Shown: positions 24,339 to 31,553 of the stretch, piece after piece
Numbering within the stretch: position 1 is the first letter of the stretch
Layout of the letters: every line of letters starts with the position of its first letter
DNA from: Roseateles_E sp005503085
Lineage (GTDB): Bacteria; Pseudomonadota; Gammaproteobacteria; Burkholderiales; Burkholderiaceae_C
Assembly (NCBI RefSeq): GCF_028462495.1
Contig: NZ_JAQOWX010000015.1
Location: forward strand, 1-64,000
Direction: 5' to 3'
DNA: 64,000 nucleotides
Notes under the pieces: generated by a model
The model's input: only the letters and a program-made list of their open reading frames with translations
Told to the model about the DNA's origin: nothing
The model's database searches: none
Made by a program: the position numbers and the translations under genes

Positions 24339-24371
24339 AGGCCCGGATTCTGCAAAGAGTCCGGGCCTTTT
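24339..24371 (+). terminator. Rho-independent terminator downstream of the 40-residue ORF
   Basis: AGGCCCGGA (24339-24347) pairs perfectly with TCCGGGCCT (24360-24368), followed by a short T-run. It marks the end of a plus-strand transcript from the small ORF region. Confidence 0.8.
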
Positions 24372-24384
24372 GCTTTGGGTCAGT

Positions 24385-24561
24385 GGTTTGAACGTCCGAC
24401 TTCGGCTGTGTCCTTGCACTCCGTCGCTGCATCTCGATGGTGTTGGCAGCGCGGGATGTGCGCGGGACCGATCGCATTGGGCCAGCCCCTCGTGCAGCGA
24501 GACACCACGTCCGACGGGACGCTCGCGCTTGGGCACAGCCGAAGTCGGAGGTCGTTGAACC
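24385..24561. repeat. 177-bp element with inverted-repeat ends
   Basis: TCCGACTTCGGCTGTG (24395-24410) is repeated in perfect inverted form as CACAGCCGAAGTCGGA (24534-24549). The symmetry extends loosely outward to GGTTTGAAC and GTTGAACC, and inward to TCGCTGCA and TGCAGCGA. No reading frame or target duplication is evident. It may be a MITE-like remnant or a structured RNA. Confidence 0.5.
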
Positions 24562-24684
24562 TCCTCCTCATCAAGAAGCCTCCGTCGAGCTCACGCCTCG
24601 GGGGCGGAAATCGGCCGCAAGGATTGGGCGGCGCCGGAACCCGTGACCGGCACTCACCATGGCCCGCACCGTCATACCGAAATC

Positions 24685-24765
24685 AGCAACAGTGCATTCG
24701 CCTGCGCCCCGTTTTTCTACAGGGCCTGATTTCCTACATTGGAGTCCATGGACACGGCGACGGTG
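24685..24765 (+). promoter_or_regulatory. Conserved DUF4148 promoter and leader, copy 3
   Basis: AGCAACAGTGCATT (24685), GTTTTTC (+26), TACATT (+50, the best -10 of the three) and ATGGACACGGC (+63) repeat the spacing of copies 1 and 2. Here the ATG at 24748 runs in frame into the DUF4148 coding sequence without a stop, unlike the other two copies. Confidence 0.6.
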
Positions 24766-24822
24766 ATGCGAAGCAAGCAGACCACAGGCGAAGTCCTCCA
24801 CCCAACCGCAAAGGAAATCATC

Positions 24823-25203
24823 ATGAAGAAGCTGACCGTCATTGCCCTGTTCTCCCTGCTGTCCACCGGCGCTGCCCTGGCCGATGGCCTGAGCCGTGAG
24901 CAAGTCGTCGCCGAACTGCAGCGTGCCCGCGCCACCGGCGAACTGGTCGCCCAGCAAGGCGAGAACCCCGATGCCATCGGCCGCGCCGTGATCGCCACCG
25001 GCTCCAGCACCAGCCGCGCTGCCGTGCTGGCCGAGCTGCAGCGCGCCCGCAGCGCCGGCGAGCTGCAAGGCCGCGATGCCGAATCGCGCAGCCTGCCCAG
25101 CATCGCCGGCTCGACGAAGAGCCGCGCCGAGGTCATCGCCGAGCTGCAGCAGGCCCGTGCCCGCGGCCAGCTGCAAAGCCAGCAGATCAACTACGGCGGC
25201 TGA
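24823..25203 (+). CDS. DUF4148 secreted repeat protein, copy 3
   Basis: A 126-residue exported protein with a signal peptide MKKLTVIALFSLLSTGAALA and three repeats: LSREQVVAELQRARATGEL, TSRAAVLAELQRARSAGEL and KSRAEVIAELQQARARGQL. The ATG at 24823 is chosen because it gives the same signal peptide position as the paralogues. The in-frame ATG at 24748 would add 25 residues before the signal peptide and is thought to be part of the leader. A terminator follows. Confidence 0.85.
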   Translation: MKKLTVIALFSLLSTGAALADGLSREQVVAELQRARATGELVAQQGENPDAIGRAVIATGSSTSRAAVLAELQRARSAGELQGRDAESRSLPSIAGSTKSRAEVIAELQQARARGQLQSQQINYGG

Positions 25204-25282
25204 TCGCCGACGCCGCATCCACTCTCGAATCTCCTGGGGCACCCGCCCACCGGTCCGGCACCCCCGCCGGCCGGCCTCGTCA

Positions 25283-25318
25283 GGCCCGATGTGCTGCCCA
25301 GCCATCGGGCCTTCTTTT
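25283..25318 (+). terminator. Rho-independent terminator after DUF4148 copy 3
   Basis: GGCCCGATG (25283-25291) pairs perfectly with CATCGGGCC (25303-25311), followed by TTCTTTT. It separates the DUF4148 gene from the small-peptide promoter. Confidence 0.85.
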
Positions 25319-25331
25319 ATGGGCCGACGGC

Positions 25332-25431
25332 CTGTCGCGCCTTCTTGCACTTGGTCGTCGGCGTGTGGCGATCCGTCGCGCGGGCCTGGCGATGGCCGCC
25401 GCTGCGGACGAAACTGCAATCACTGACACAG
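25332..25431 (+). promoter_or_regulatory. Four-copy regulatory element, copy 3
   Basis: CTGTCGC (25332), TGGTCGT (25352) with TTGCA between, and CCGTCGC (25373) are followed by ACTGCAATCACTGACACAG aligned 80 bp after the first word. It is the most diverged set of half-sites, but the spacing is exact. Confidence 0.5.
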
Positions 25432-25454
25432 CCAACACCCCGCAGGAGCCCACC

Positions 25455-25733
25455 ATGAACACCAGCCACAGCGCCAAGACCCTTGTTCTTTTCACCGTCA
25501 CCGTGCTGGCCATGCTGGCGGTGATTGGCGCCGCGCTGCTGGGCAGTGGCGGCCAGCCGCCGGCCACCGAGATCGTCAAGCTGGAGCGGGTGGTGATCGT
25601 CGGCAAGCGCAGCGTCGAGACGCCGGTGCAGATCGCCCAGCTGCCGCGCGTCGTGATCACCGGCCGCAGCACCCCGGCCGCCACCGAGCCGCAGCTGGCC
25701 TCGGCCGGCTTGCTGAAGGCCAAGGCGCTCTGA
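25455..25733 (+). CDS. Small membrane-anchored peptide with two VVIxG motifs, copy 3
   Basis: A 92-residue paralogue of the products at 19750 and 23335. It has a longer N-terminal hydrophobic helix (LVLFTVTVLAMLAVIGAALL) and the blocks EIVKLERVVIVGKR and QLPRVVITGRST, then a tail ending AGLLKAKAL that matches copy 1 (ASLLKAKMV). The ribosome site is AGGAG. Function is unknown. Confidence 0.75.
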   Translation: MNTSHSAKTLVLFTVTVLAMLAVIGAALLGSGGQPPATEIVKLERVVIVGKRSVETPVQIAQLPRVVITGRSTPAATEPQLASAGLLKAKAL

Positions 25734-25757
25734 GCTTCTTGCTGCCGTCAGCAACAG

Positions 25758-25780
25758 AGCCCGCCGAGCGCGGGCTTTTT
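25758..25780 (+). terminator. Rho-independent terminator after small peptide copy 3
   Basis: AGCCCGC (25758-25764) pairs with GCGGGCT (25770-25776) and is followed by a T-run. It sits between the convergent small peptide gene and the LysR gene. Confidence 0.8.
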
Positions 25781-25794
25781 CATGGCAGCGGCAC

Positions 25795-26685
25795 TCAGGC
25801 CGCCAGGCTTTGCTTCAGAAAGTCCACCAGGGCGCGCACCCGGCCGCTCAGATAGCTGCGGCTGGGATAGAGCGCGAACAGGCGGCGCGGCTCGACCCGG
25901 TACTCGCCCAGCGCCGCCACCAGCTCGCCACGCGCCAGCGCCTCGCGCACCATCGGCTCGGGCACCAGGCCGATACCGACCCCGCGCCGCATCGCGTCGA
26001 TCAGCAGCAGGCTGTTGTCGGCGCGGAAGCTGCCATCGACCTCGATGCTGTGCGGCTCGCCGCCGGGGCCCTCGAACAGCCAGCGCCCGGCATCCTCGCC
26101 GAGCCGGTAGGGCAGGCAGTTGAGACCGCGCAGCTGCTCCGGGTGCTCGGGCAGGCCATGGGCGGCCCAGAACGACGGGGCGGCGCACAGAACCCGCGGC
26201 AGCTGCATCAGCTGTACCGCGACCAGGCTGGAGTCGCCCAGCCGGGCCTGGCCGCGCAGTGCCAGATCCACCCCCTCGCGCACCAGATCCACCGGCCGGT
26301 CATTCAGCCGCACATCGAGCTCGATCTGCGGATGCAGGCGCTGGAAGGCATGCAGATGCTCGCCCAGAAAGGCCAGCGTCAGCGAGACCGGCGCGGAGAT
26401 CACCACCCGTCCGGACAGGCCGGCGCTGTGCTCGCGCAGCTGACTCAGGGTCTGCTCGGTGTCGTCCATCACGCGGCGGCAGTAGGCGTAAAAGCGCGTG
26501 CCGGCCTCGGTCAGCTGCATGCTGCGCGTGGTGCGCGCCAGCAGCCGGCTGCCGGCCCAGTCCTCCAACTGCTGGACATATTTGCTGACCACCGCGCGCG
26601 AACAATCGAGGTCGCGCGCGGCCGCCGCCAGGCTGCCGGTCTCGACCACCCGGCAAAAACACTGCATCGCGAGATGCCTATCCAT
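25795..26685 (-). CDS. LysR-family transcriptional regulator
   Basis: A 296-residue LysR regulator. The DNA-binding part reads MQCFCRVVETGSLAAAARDL, CSRAVVSKYVQQLEDWAG and LLARTTRSMQLTEAG. The sensor domain begins near residue 90 (GRVVISAPVSL) and ends YPSRSYLSGRVRALVDFLK, features of the large CrgA/DsdC-like subgroup common in Burkholderiales. It lies 42 bp downstream of the cyclase gene on the same strand, so the two may be co-transcribed. The target is unknown. Confidence 0.92.
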   Translation of the reverse strand: MDRHLAMQCFCRVVETGSLAAAARDLDCSRAVVSKYVQQLEDWAGSRLLARTTRSMQLTEAGTRFYAYCRRVMDDTEQTLSQLREHSAGLSGRVVISAPVSLTLAFLGEHLHAFQRLHPQIELDVRLNDRPVDLVREGVDLALRGQARLGDSSLVAVQLMQLPRVLCAAPSFWAAHGLPEHPEQLRGLNCLPYRLGEDAGRWLFEGPGGEPHSIEVDGSFRADNSLLLIDAMRRGVGIGLVPEPMVREALARGELVAALGEYRVEPRRLFALYPSRSYLSGRVRALVDFLKQSLAA

Positions 26686-26727
26686 CGCTGCGTCCTCCGG
26701 GCCGCATCGTAGCCGGCGGCGCTGCGC

Positions 26728-27738
26728 TCAGCGGATCGGGATCGCCAGCGGGCGCATCGGCGCCCCGTCGGCGCCGCGCAGCTTCAGCGGGGCGCCGAAC
26801 CAGGCGAATTGGTAGACACGGTCGGCGGCCAGCTGCTCCAGGAAGACGTTCTGCATGATGGGCACGCCGCGCTGCGACAGCATGGAGCTGTGCACCGGGA
26901 TCCAGTTGCGGCTCTCCTGCGAGGGCCAGGCATCGGTGCTGATATTGTCGACACCGATCACGATGGCGCCCCGGTCGGCCAGGAAGTTGGCCGACTCGCG
27001 TGTCAGGCCCGGGGTGTTGTGCATGTATTTGTCGGCGTCCTTGAAGAGCTGCATGCGGCCGGTGCGCACCATGATCACATCGCCGTCCTCGAAGTCCACG
27101 CCCTGGGCGCGCGCCGTGCCCTGCAGGTCCGCCACCGTGATGCCATAGGACTCGGGCAGCATCTCCAGGCCCTTGTAGCGCGCCACATCCAGCAGCAGGC
27201 CGCGCGCGATGATGGGCGGGAACTTCTCGATGCCGGCCTTGCGCCAGCCGCGGTCGCCGAGCTGCTCCTCGGTCTTGAAGCCGTTGTAGATCTGGCCGTT
27301 GAGGCCGAAGTGCGACAGCGCGTCGATATGGGTGCCGGTATGGGCATACATCGAGAAGGCCGCGCCCGAGTAGGTCACCAGGCTGTTCTTCTCCTTGCCC
27401 AGGCCGTTGGGGTCGTCGACGATGGTGCCCTGCGGCGTGTGGACGTTCCAGATCTGGAAGCGCGGCTGGCCCAGGAAGTAGTAGCTGGGCATGCCCACAT
27501 AGAACTCGACGCTGAGGTCATAGGTCTTGCCGCTGGCAATGCGGCGCAGCACCTTGAGCGTCGATTCGGGCGTGATCTTGTTGAGCATGCCGATCTCGTC
27601 CTGCGGGCCATAGGGGCTGATGCCGACCCGCTCGGCGGCCTCGGGCGGCGCACCGGCGGCGCAGGCCTGGCTGGCCAGCAGGGTGGCGAAGACGGCGGCG
27701 GCCAGCGCAGCGGCGACCGGAGAGAGATGGGCTTTCAT
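26728..27738 (-). CDS. Exported cyclase-family metal-dependent hydrolase
   Basis: A 336-residue protein of the cyclase/kynurenine formamidase-like family. It has a signal peptide ending ASQACA and the metal-binding motif HTGTHIDALSHF near residue 133. DVIMVRTGR and AIVIGVDNISTDAWPS are typical of the larger periplasmic members. The substrate is unknown; relatives hydrolyse amides, lactones or isatin. The fit to the family is strong, including the terminal FAWFGAPLKLRGADGAPMRP block. Confidence 0.88.
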   Translation of the reverse strand: MKAHLSPVAAALAAAVFATLLASQACAAGAPPEAAERVGISPYGPQDEIGMLNKITPESTLKVLRRIASGKTYDLSVEFYVGMPSYYFLGQPRFQIWNVHTPQGTIVDDPNGLGKEKNSLVTYSGAAFSMYAHTGTHIDALSHFGLNGQIYNGFKTEEQLGDRGWRKAGIEKFPPIIARGLLLDVARYKGLEMLPESYGITVADLQGTARAQGVDFEDGDVIMVRTGRMQLFKDADKYMHNTPGLTRESANFLADRGAIVIGVDNISTDAWPSQESRNWIPVHSSMLSQRGVPIMQNVFLEQLAADRVYQFAWFGAPLKLRGADGAPMRPLAIPIR

Positions 27739-27851
27739 ATGCGTTTGAGTGGGGATGGGTTGAACATGGGCCTATGGTCGGCCGCCTGGGCCTCGCCGCC
27801 TAGGCGCCGGGCGCGGGTTCAGAGTTCACGCCGCGTGAACAATCGACGGGC

Positions 27852-27951
27852 TCGTCGCCGGCCCGCGCACTTCGTCACTGCCAGGCGCCAATCCGTCGCT
27901 GCGGCGTGGCGATGCTGGGCCGCGATGCCGACACTGCCGGCACCGACACAG
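27852..27951 (+). promoter_or_regulatory. Four-copy regulatory element, copy 4, before the AraC gene
   Basis: TCGTCGC (27852), TCGTCAC (27872, 20 bp on) and CCGTCGC (27893, 21 bp on) are followed 80 bp after the first word by CACTGCCGGCACCGACACAG. It is the same architecture as before the three small-peptide genes, here before a regulator gene. Confidence 0.55.
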
Positions 27952-27977
27952 CCAACCGCCGCACGAGGAAGCACCGC

Positions 27978-28712
27978 ATGAACACCGCCGCGCCCGGCAC
28001 CGAGTCGACGCCGCAAGCTCAGCAACACCTGACCCCCGGGTCGACCCTGGCCCGGCATCTGCATGGCCCGGCCTATCTGGCGCTGGTCGTCGAGGGCAGC
28101 TACTGGGAGGCCAATGGCGCCGGGCGCCGTCAGCTGCGCGCGGGCGATGTGGCGGTCCACGGCCCCTATGGCGCGCATTGCAACCAGGTCGGCGGCGCGG
28201 GCGCCGTGGTGCTGAACTTGGCCGTCCAGGGACCGCTGGCGGATGCCTATGGCCGCATCGACGATGTCGACAGCCTGGTCCGCGCCGCCGCCCAGCAAGG
28301 CCCCGAAGCCGGCGCGCTGGCCCTGGCCCTGTTGCTGCCGCTGCCGCCCCTCGTCAGCGACTGGCCGGATCAGCTGGCCCTCGACATGGCCGCCGACCCG
28401 CAGCTGTGCCTCGGCGACTGGGCGCTGCGGCAGGGGCTGGCGCCCGAGACGGTGTCGCGCGGATTCCGCCGCCTCTATGGCGCGACGCCCAAGCGGGTAC
28501 GTTTCGAGCAGCGCACCCGCCTGGCCTTGGTCGCCCTGCTGGGCGGGGCGGGCGCGCCCCTGGTCGAGCTGGCGCTGGAGGCCGGCTTCGCGGACCAGGC
28601 CAGCATGAACCACGCCATTCGCGCGCTGACCGGCGCCTCGCCGCAGGCCCTGCGCCGGCAGTCAAGTGCTGACAAGACCGCCGGCCGGGGCGCTGCAATA
28701 GTGGCCGCATGA
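27978..28712 (+). CDS. AraC-family transcriptional regulator
   Basis: A 244-residue regulator. Residues about 20-110 look like a cupin-type sensor (HGPAYLALVVEGSYWE, LRAGDVAVHGPYGAH). Residues about 140-235 form the AraC-type double helix-turn-helix, with LGDWALRQGLAPETVSRGFR, YGATPKRVRFEQRTRLAL, and VELALEAGFADQASMNHAIR then TGASPQALRR. The ATG at 27978 starts the cupin part. The upstream region carries the element found before the three small VVIxG peptides, so autoregulation and control of those genes is plausible. Its stop overlaps the next start (ATGA at 28709). Confidence 0.9.
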   Translation: MNTAAPGTESTPQAQQHLTPGSTLARHLHGPAYLALVVEGSYWEANGAGRRQLRAGDVAVHGPYGAHCNQVGGAGAVVLNLAVQGPLADAYGRIDDVDSLVRAAAQQGPEAGALALALLLPLPPLVSDWPDQLALDMAADPQLCLGDWALRQGLAPETVSRGFRRLYGATPKRVRFEQRTRLALVALLGGAGAPLVELALEAGFADQASMNHAIRALTGASPQALRRQSSADKTAGRGAAIVAA

Positions 28713-29866
28713 ACAGACGCTCAGCCACCACCGCCCTGATGACCCTCCCGCTTTTCGCGAGCCTGCCTGCGGGCGCCGCCGCTGCTGCTGCGCCGCCACG
28801 CACCGCCTGGTCCTTCCGCACCTCGGAGGGCCTGGATGCGATCGCCTTTCTCGGGCCCTTGTCCGGCAAGGCCTTCTACGCGCGCTACTACGCCCAGGAG
28901 CTGCAGGACTTCAGGCCACGGATCGCGCCCGCCGCGCTGGACGCGCTAACCAGCCTGGTCGAGGCGGCCGATGCCGATGGCTATCTGCTGTGGCCGCGCC
29001 TGAGCCTGATCCTGTCCGGCGGCCGCAGCGACACGATCGACGATCTGCTGGCCAGCCTCGACGATGTGGGTCGCACGCTGCGGCCCAGGCTGGAAGCCAG
29101 CGTCTACTGGAGCGCGGCGCTATGGGGCCAGTTCGAGTCCATGGTCGAGCGTCTGCGCTTGCTGCTGCAGGGGCTCAAGGCCGCTGGGTTCGCGGCCTAC
29201 CGCCGGGGCCTGATCGCGCCGGCCGAGGCCCGGGCCGAGGAGCTGCTGCGCAGCTTCGCGCCGGTCGACATCATCAGCGAGCAGGAGCGCCTGGTCGGCC
29301 GGACCCTCGAGCGCGAGATCGAGATGAATCTGCTGTGGTTCTGCCGGCCCCACGGCGTGAAGCTGCAGGGCCAGCGCTTCATCGCCGCTGTGCAGGCTTC
29401 CGATGCCACGATTGCGTTGACCGCCGCGCACGAGGTGCTGCACCCACCCTTCGATATGCGCGGCGCGGTGGCCCGGCGCTGCATCGCCCAGCTCGCGGCC
29501 GACCCGCTGCTGCAGCGCATCCTGGCCGAGAAGAGCCGCGACAGCGGCTACAACAGCATCGAGGGCATCTTCGAGGAAGACACCGTGCAGGCCCTGGACC
29601 AGATCATCCTGGAGCGCCTCGGCTACGGCCAGCCGCCGGCCCAGCGCTGGGCCGACAGCGACGAAGGCATGCATGTGTTCGCCGCAGCGCTCTACGGGAT
29701 GTTGAAGGCCGATCGCTTCGATCAGCGCGGCGGCAATATCGAAGCCTGGCTGGACCGCGCCCAGGCCCGAGGCCAGCTGGCGCCGGCCGCCCTGCATGCC
29801 GCCGCTGCGGCGGTGCTGGGGCGCGCTGTCGACCGGCTGTGGACCCCATCGGCGGCGACGCGGTAG
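28709..29866 (+). CDS. Secreted HExxH-containing protein, putative metallopeptidase
   Basis: A 385-residue protein with a signal peptide ending near AGAAAAA. I recognise no named family. The only enzymatic cue is HEVLH at residues 241-245, an HExxH zinc motif preceded by ATIALTAA, with an acidic stretch EGIFEEDTVQALDQ about 50 residues later that could supply the third ligand of a gluzincin. It is translationally coupled to the AraC gene and followed 25 bp later by an M23-like gene, so a regulated extracytoplasmic peptidase pair is possible. Without structural confirmation the peptidase call is tentative. Confidence 0.5.
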   Translation: MNRRSATTALMTLPLFASLPAGAAAAAAPPRTAWSFRTSEGLDAIAFLGPLSGKAFYARYYAQELQDFRPRIAPAALDALTSLVEAADADGYLLWPRLSLILSGGRSDTIDDLLASLDDVGRTLRPRLEASVYWSAALWGQFESMVERLRLLLQGLKAAGFAAYRRGLIAPAEARAEELLRSFAPVDIISEQERLVGRTLEREIEMNLLWFCRPHGVKLQGQRFIAAVQASDATIALTAAHEVLHPPFDMRGAVARRCIAQLAADPLLQRILAEKSRDSGYNSIEGIFEEDTVQALDQIILERLGYGQPPAQRWADSDEGMHVFAAALYGMLKADRFDQRGGNIEAWLDRAQARGQLAPAALHAAAAAVLGRAVDRLWTPSAATR

Positions 29867-29891
29867 CCGTCACATTACACGAATCAAGCTT

Positions 29892-31061
29892 ATGAGCCCC
29901 ATGAACCGGCGCCAACTGCTGCTGCACAGCACCGCCACCATTCTGCTGCCATCGGCCCTGAGCGGCCTGTCGCCGCATGCCGCTGCCGCCAGCAGCGGAC
30001 TGGAGATCGCCGCGCTCGACCGCTTCGCCCGGGTGCGCATGAGCCGGCAGGACTTTCTGGTCGGCGAGCTGTCAGTGCGCAACACCAGCGCCGAAGCGCT
30101 GGCATTGCGTCGATTGCTGCTGCTGGGGTCGGATGCGGCTAGCGAGGCCCGGCCGCTGGTGACCGTGGTCGGCGACGCGCTGCAGGCCTTGGCGAACGGG
30201 CCCGATGGTCGCCCGGCGCGCTTGCTGCTGCTGGGGGCCAGTGAGCAGGTCCTGCTGCATCTCTGGCAAGCTCTGCCGGCTGGCGATGACGCCGGCCTGG
30301 CACTGCGGCTGGAAGCCGTACGGGGCGACGGCTCGACAGGCATGGCCGCACTGGCCATCCCCGCCGCCGAGCCGCCGCTGCAGTTGGGCCCGCCGCTGCG
30401 AGGCGGCCCCTGGGCGGCGGTGTTCGACCCCTGGTTGGCGCAGGGGCATCGGCGCTCGGCCTTTGTGCACGAGGGTCAGCGCTTCATTCCCGCGCGGTTT
30501 GCCATCGACTGGATACGGCTCGATGCCGGTGGCCGCCCCGGGCCGGCGGGCCCGGCCGGCTACGCGCAGTGGCATGGCCTGGACAGCGAGGTGCTGGCCG
30601 TGGCCGACGGCGAGATCGTCGCGCTGCGCGACGGCCGCGAGGACCTGCTGAACGCCCAGCGCCCCGCCCGCCCCTGGAGCCACGACGATGTGGCCGGCAA
30701 CTATCTGTGCCTGCAGCTCGCCGACCATCGCTATGTTTTCTATGAGCATCTGCGCCAGGACAGCATCACGCCCCAGCTCGGCCAGCGGGTCCGGGCCGGG
30801 CAGCCGCTCGCCCGCGTGGGCCGCTCCGGCATCAACTCCTCGGGCCCGCATCTGCATCTCCATATGGCCGACCGTCCGGCCCTGCTCCATGCCCAGGGCC
30901 AGCCCTTTGTGCTGAGCGCCTTCCGCCAGCTCGGAACCTACGCCAAGATGGACCAGGCCGAGTCCGGCCGGCTCTGGATCGCCGACCCGGCGGCGCCGGC
31001 CGGGCAACTCGTCAGCGGCGAGCTGCCGGCGCCGAATGCGGTGTTGCGGTTTGAGTGCTAG
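29892..31061 (+). CDS. M23-like exported peptidase-domain protein
   Basis: A 389-residue protein with a twin-arginine-like leader (MNRRQLLLHS, hydrophobic, then SPHAAAA). The C-terminal half is a lysostaphin/M23 fold: DSEVLAVADGEIVALRDG, NYLCLQLADHRYVFYEHLRQ, and RVGRSGINSSGPHLHLHMAD with the HxH ligands. In active M23 enzymes another zinc His sits in HxGxD. Here the aligned stretch is QWHGLD, with Trp at the expected His and the His one residue late, so the site may be altered or inactive. The N-terminal 190 residues are beta-rich and unassigned. Start ATG 29892; 29901 is possible. Confidence 0.75.
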   Translation: MSPMNRRQLLLHSTATILLPSALSGLSPHAAAASSGLEIAALDRFARVRMSRQDFLVGELSVRNTSAEALALRRLLLLGSDAASEARPLVTVVGDALQALANGPDGRPARLLLLGASEQVLLHLWQALPAGDDAGLALRLEAVRGDGSTGMAALAIPAAEPPLQLGPPLRGGPWAAVFDPWLAQGHRRSAFVHEGQRFIPARFAIDWIRLDAGGRPGPAGPAGYAQWHGLDSEVLAVADGEIVALRDGREDLLNAQRPARPWSHDDVAGNYLCLQLADHRYVFYEHLRQDSITPQLGQRVRAGQPLARVGRSGINSSGPHLHLHMADRPALLHAQGQPFVLSAFRQLGTYAKMDQAESGRLWIADPAAPAGQLVSGELPAPNAVLRFEC

Positions 31062-31109
31062 GAGACTTTGTGCGTCAGCAGCCTCGACGCCGCTCGCCCT
31101 CGCTGGATG

Positions 31110-31553
31110 CTAGGTCGAGGGCGGTCCCAAGGCATCGAGCTTGGCGGCCACAGCTGCCGCAGCGGCGATCAGATCATTGACGAGACGATCGTCGACATTC
31201 AGATCGCCCTCGTACTCACCGAGATTGCGCACCTGATGGCATTTGTCCAGCACCCGCCATACCTCCGGCCCCAGGCCCAAGGTGTGCGGCAGTAGCTGGA
31301 AGACGATGTAGCGGTTGCTGGATCGCCAGCCATGCCAGCGCGGCGCCGCCAGGCATAAGGCATGGGCCGCGTTGTAGGCCAGATCGAAGCGGCCCTCCAG
31401 CGACAGACTGTCGGTGCGGGCATCGGCCAAGCGGGCCAAACCGGACCTGCGCAGACCGGCGAACTCGTTCGCATCGGGCGCTTCGGCTTTCAACGGCTTG
31501 CCGGGTCCGCTGAGATTCTCAAACGCTGTTGTTGAGGGCGATTTCATCCTCAC
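31110..31553 (-). CDS. HEPN-like protein partnered with the upstream nucleotidyltransferase
   Basis: A 147-residue helical protein. LEGRFDLAYNAAHALCLAA and the later RVLDKCHQVRNLGEYEG fit HEPN domains, including an R-x5-H arrangement (RVLDKCH) of the type seen in HEPN ribonucleases. It overlaps the end of the wHTH-nucleotidyltransferase gene by 35 bp, the gene pairing of HEPN-MNT toxin-antitoxin-like modules, where the nucleotidyltransferase modifies and silences the HEPN toxin. Activity is inferred from the family, not shown. Confidence 0.7.
   Translation of the reverse strand: MRMKSPSTTAFENLSGPGKPLKAEAPDANEFAGLRRSGLARLADARTDSLSLEGRFDLAYNAAHALCLAAPRWHGWRSSNRYIVFQLLPHTLGLGPEVWRVLDKCHQVRNLGEYEGDLNVDDRLVNDLIAAAAAVAAKLDALGPPST

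Larger units (their letters stand above)
24309..24684. other. Non-coding stretch holding a terminator and an inverted-repeat element
   Basis: No convincing gene is seen between the small ORF and the DUF4148 copy 3 promoter. It contains the terminator at 24339-24371 and a 177-bp inverted-repeat element at 24385-24561. The remaining 120 bp before the promoter show nothing recognisable. Confidence 0.6.

Noticed and set aside
31062..31109. Promoter or gene between the M23-like gene and the HEPN gene
   Set aside because: The short convergent gap shows nothing recognisable.
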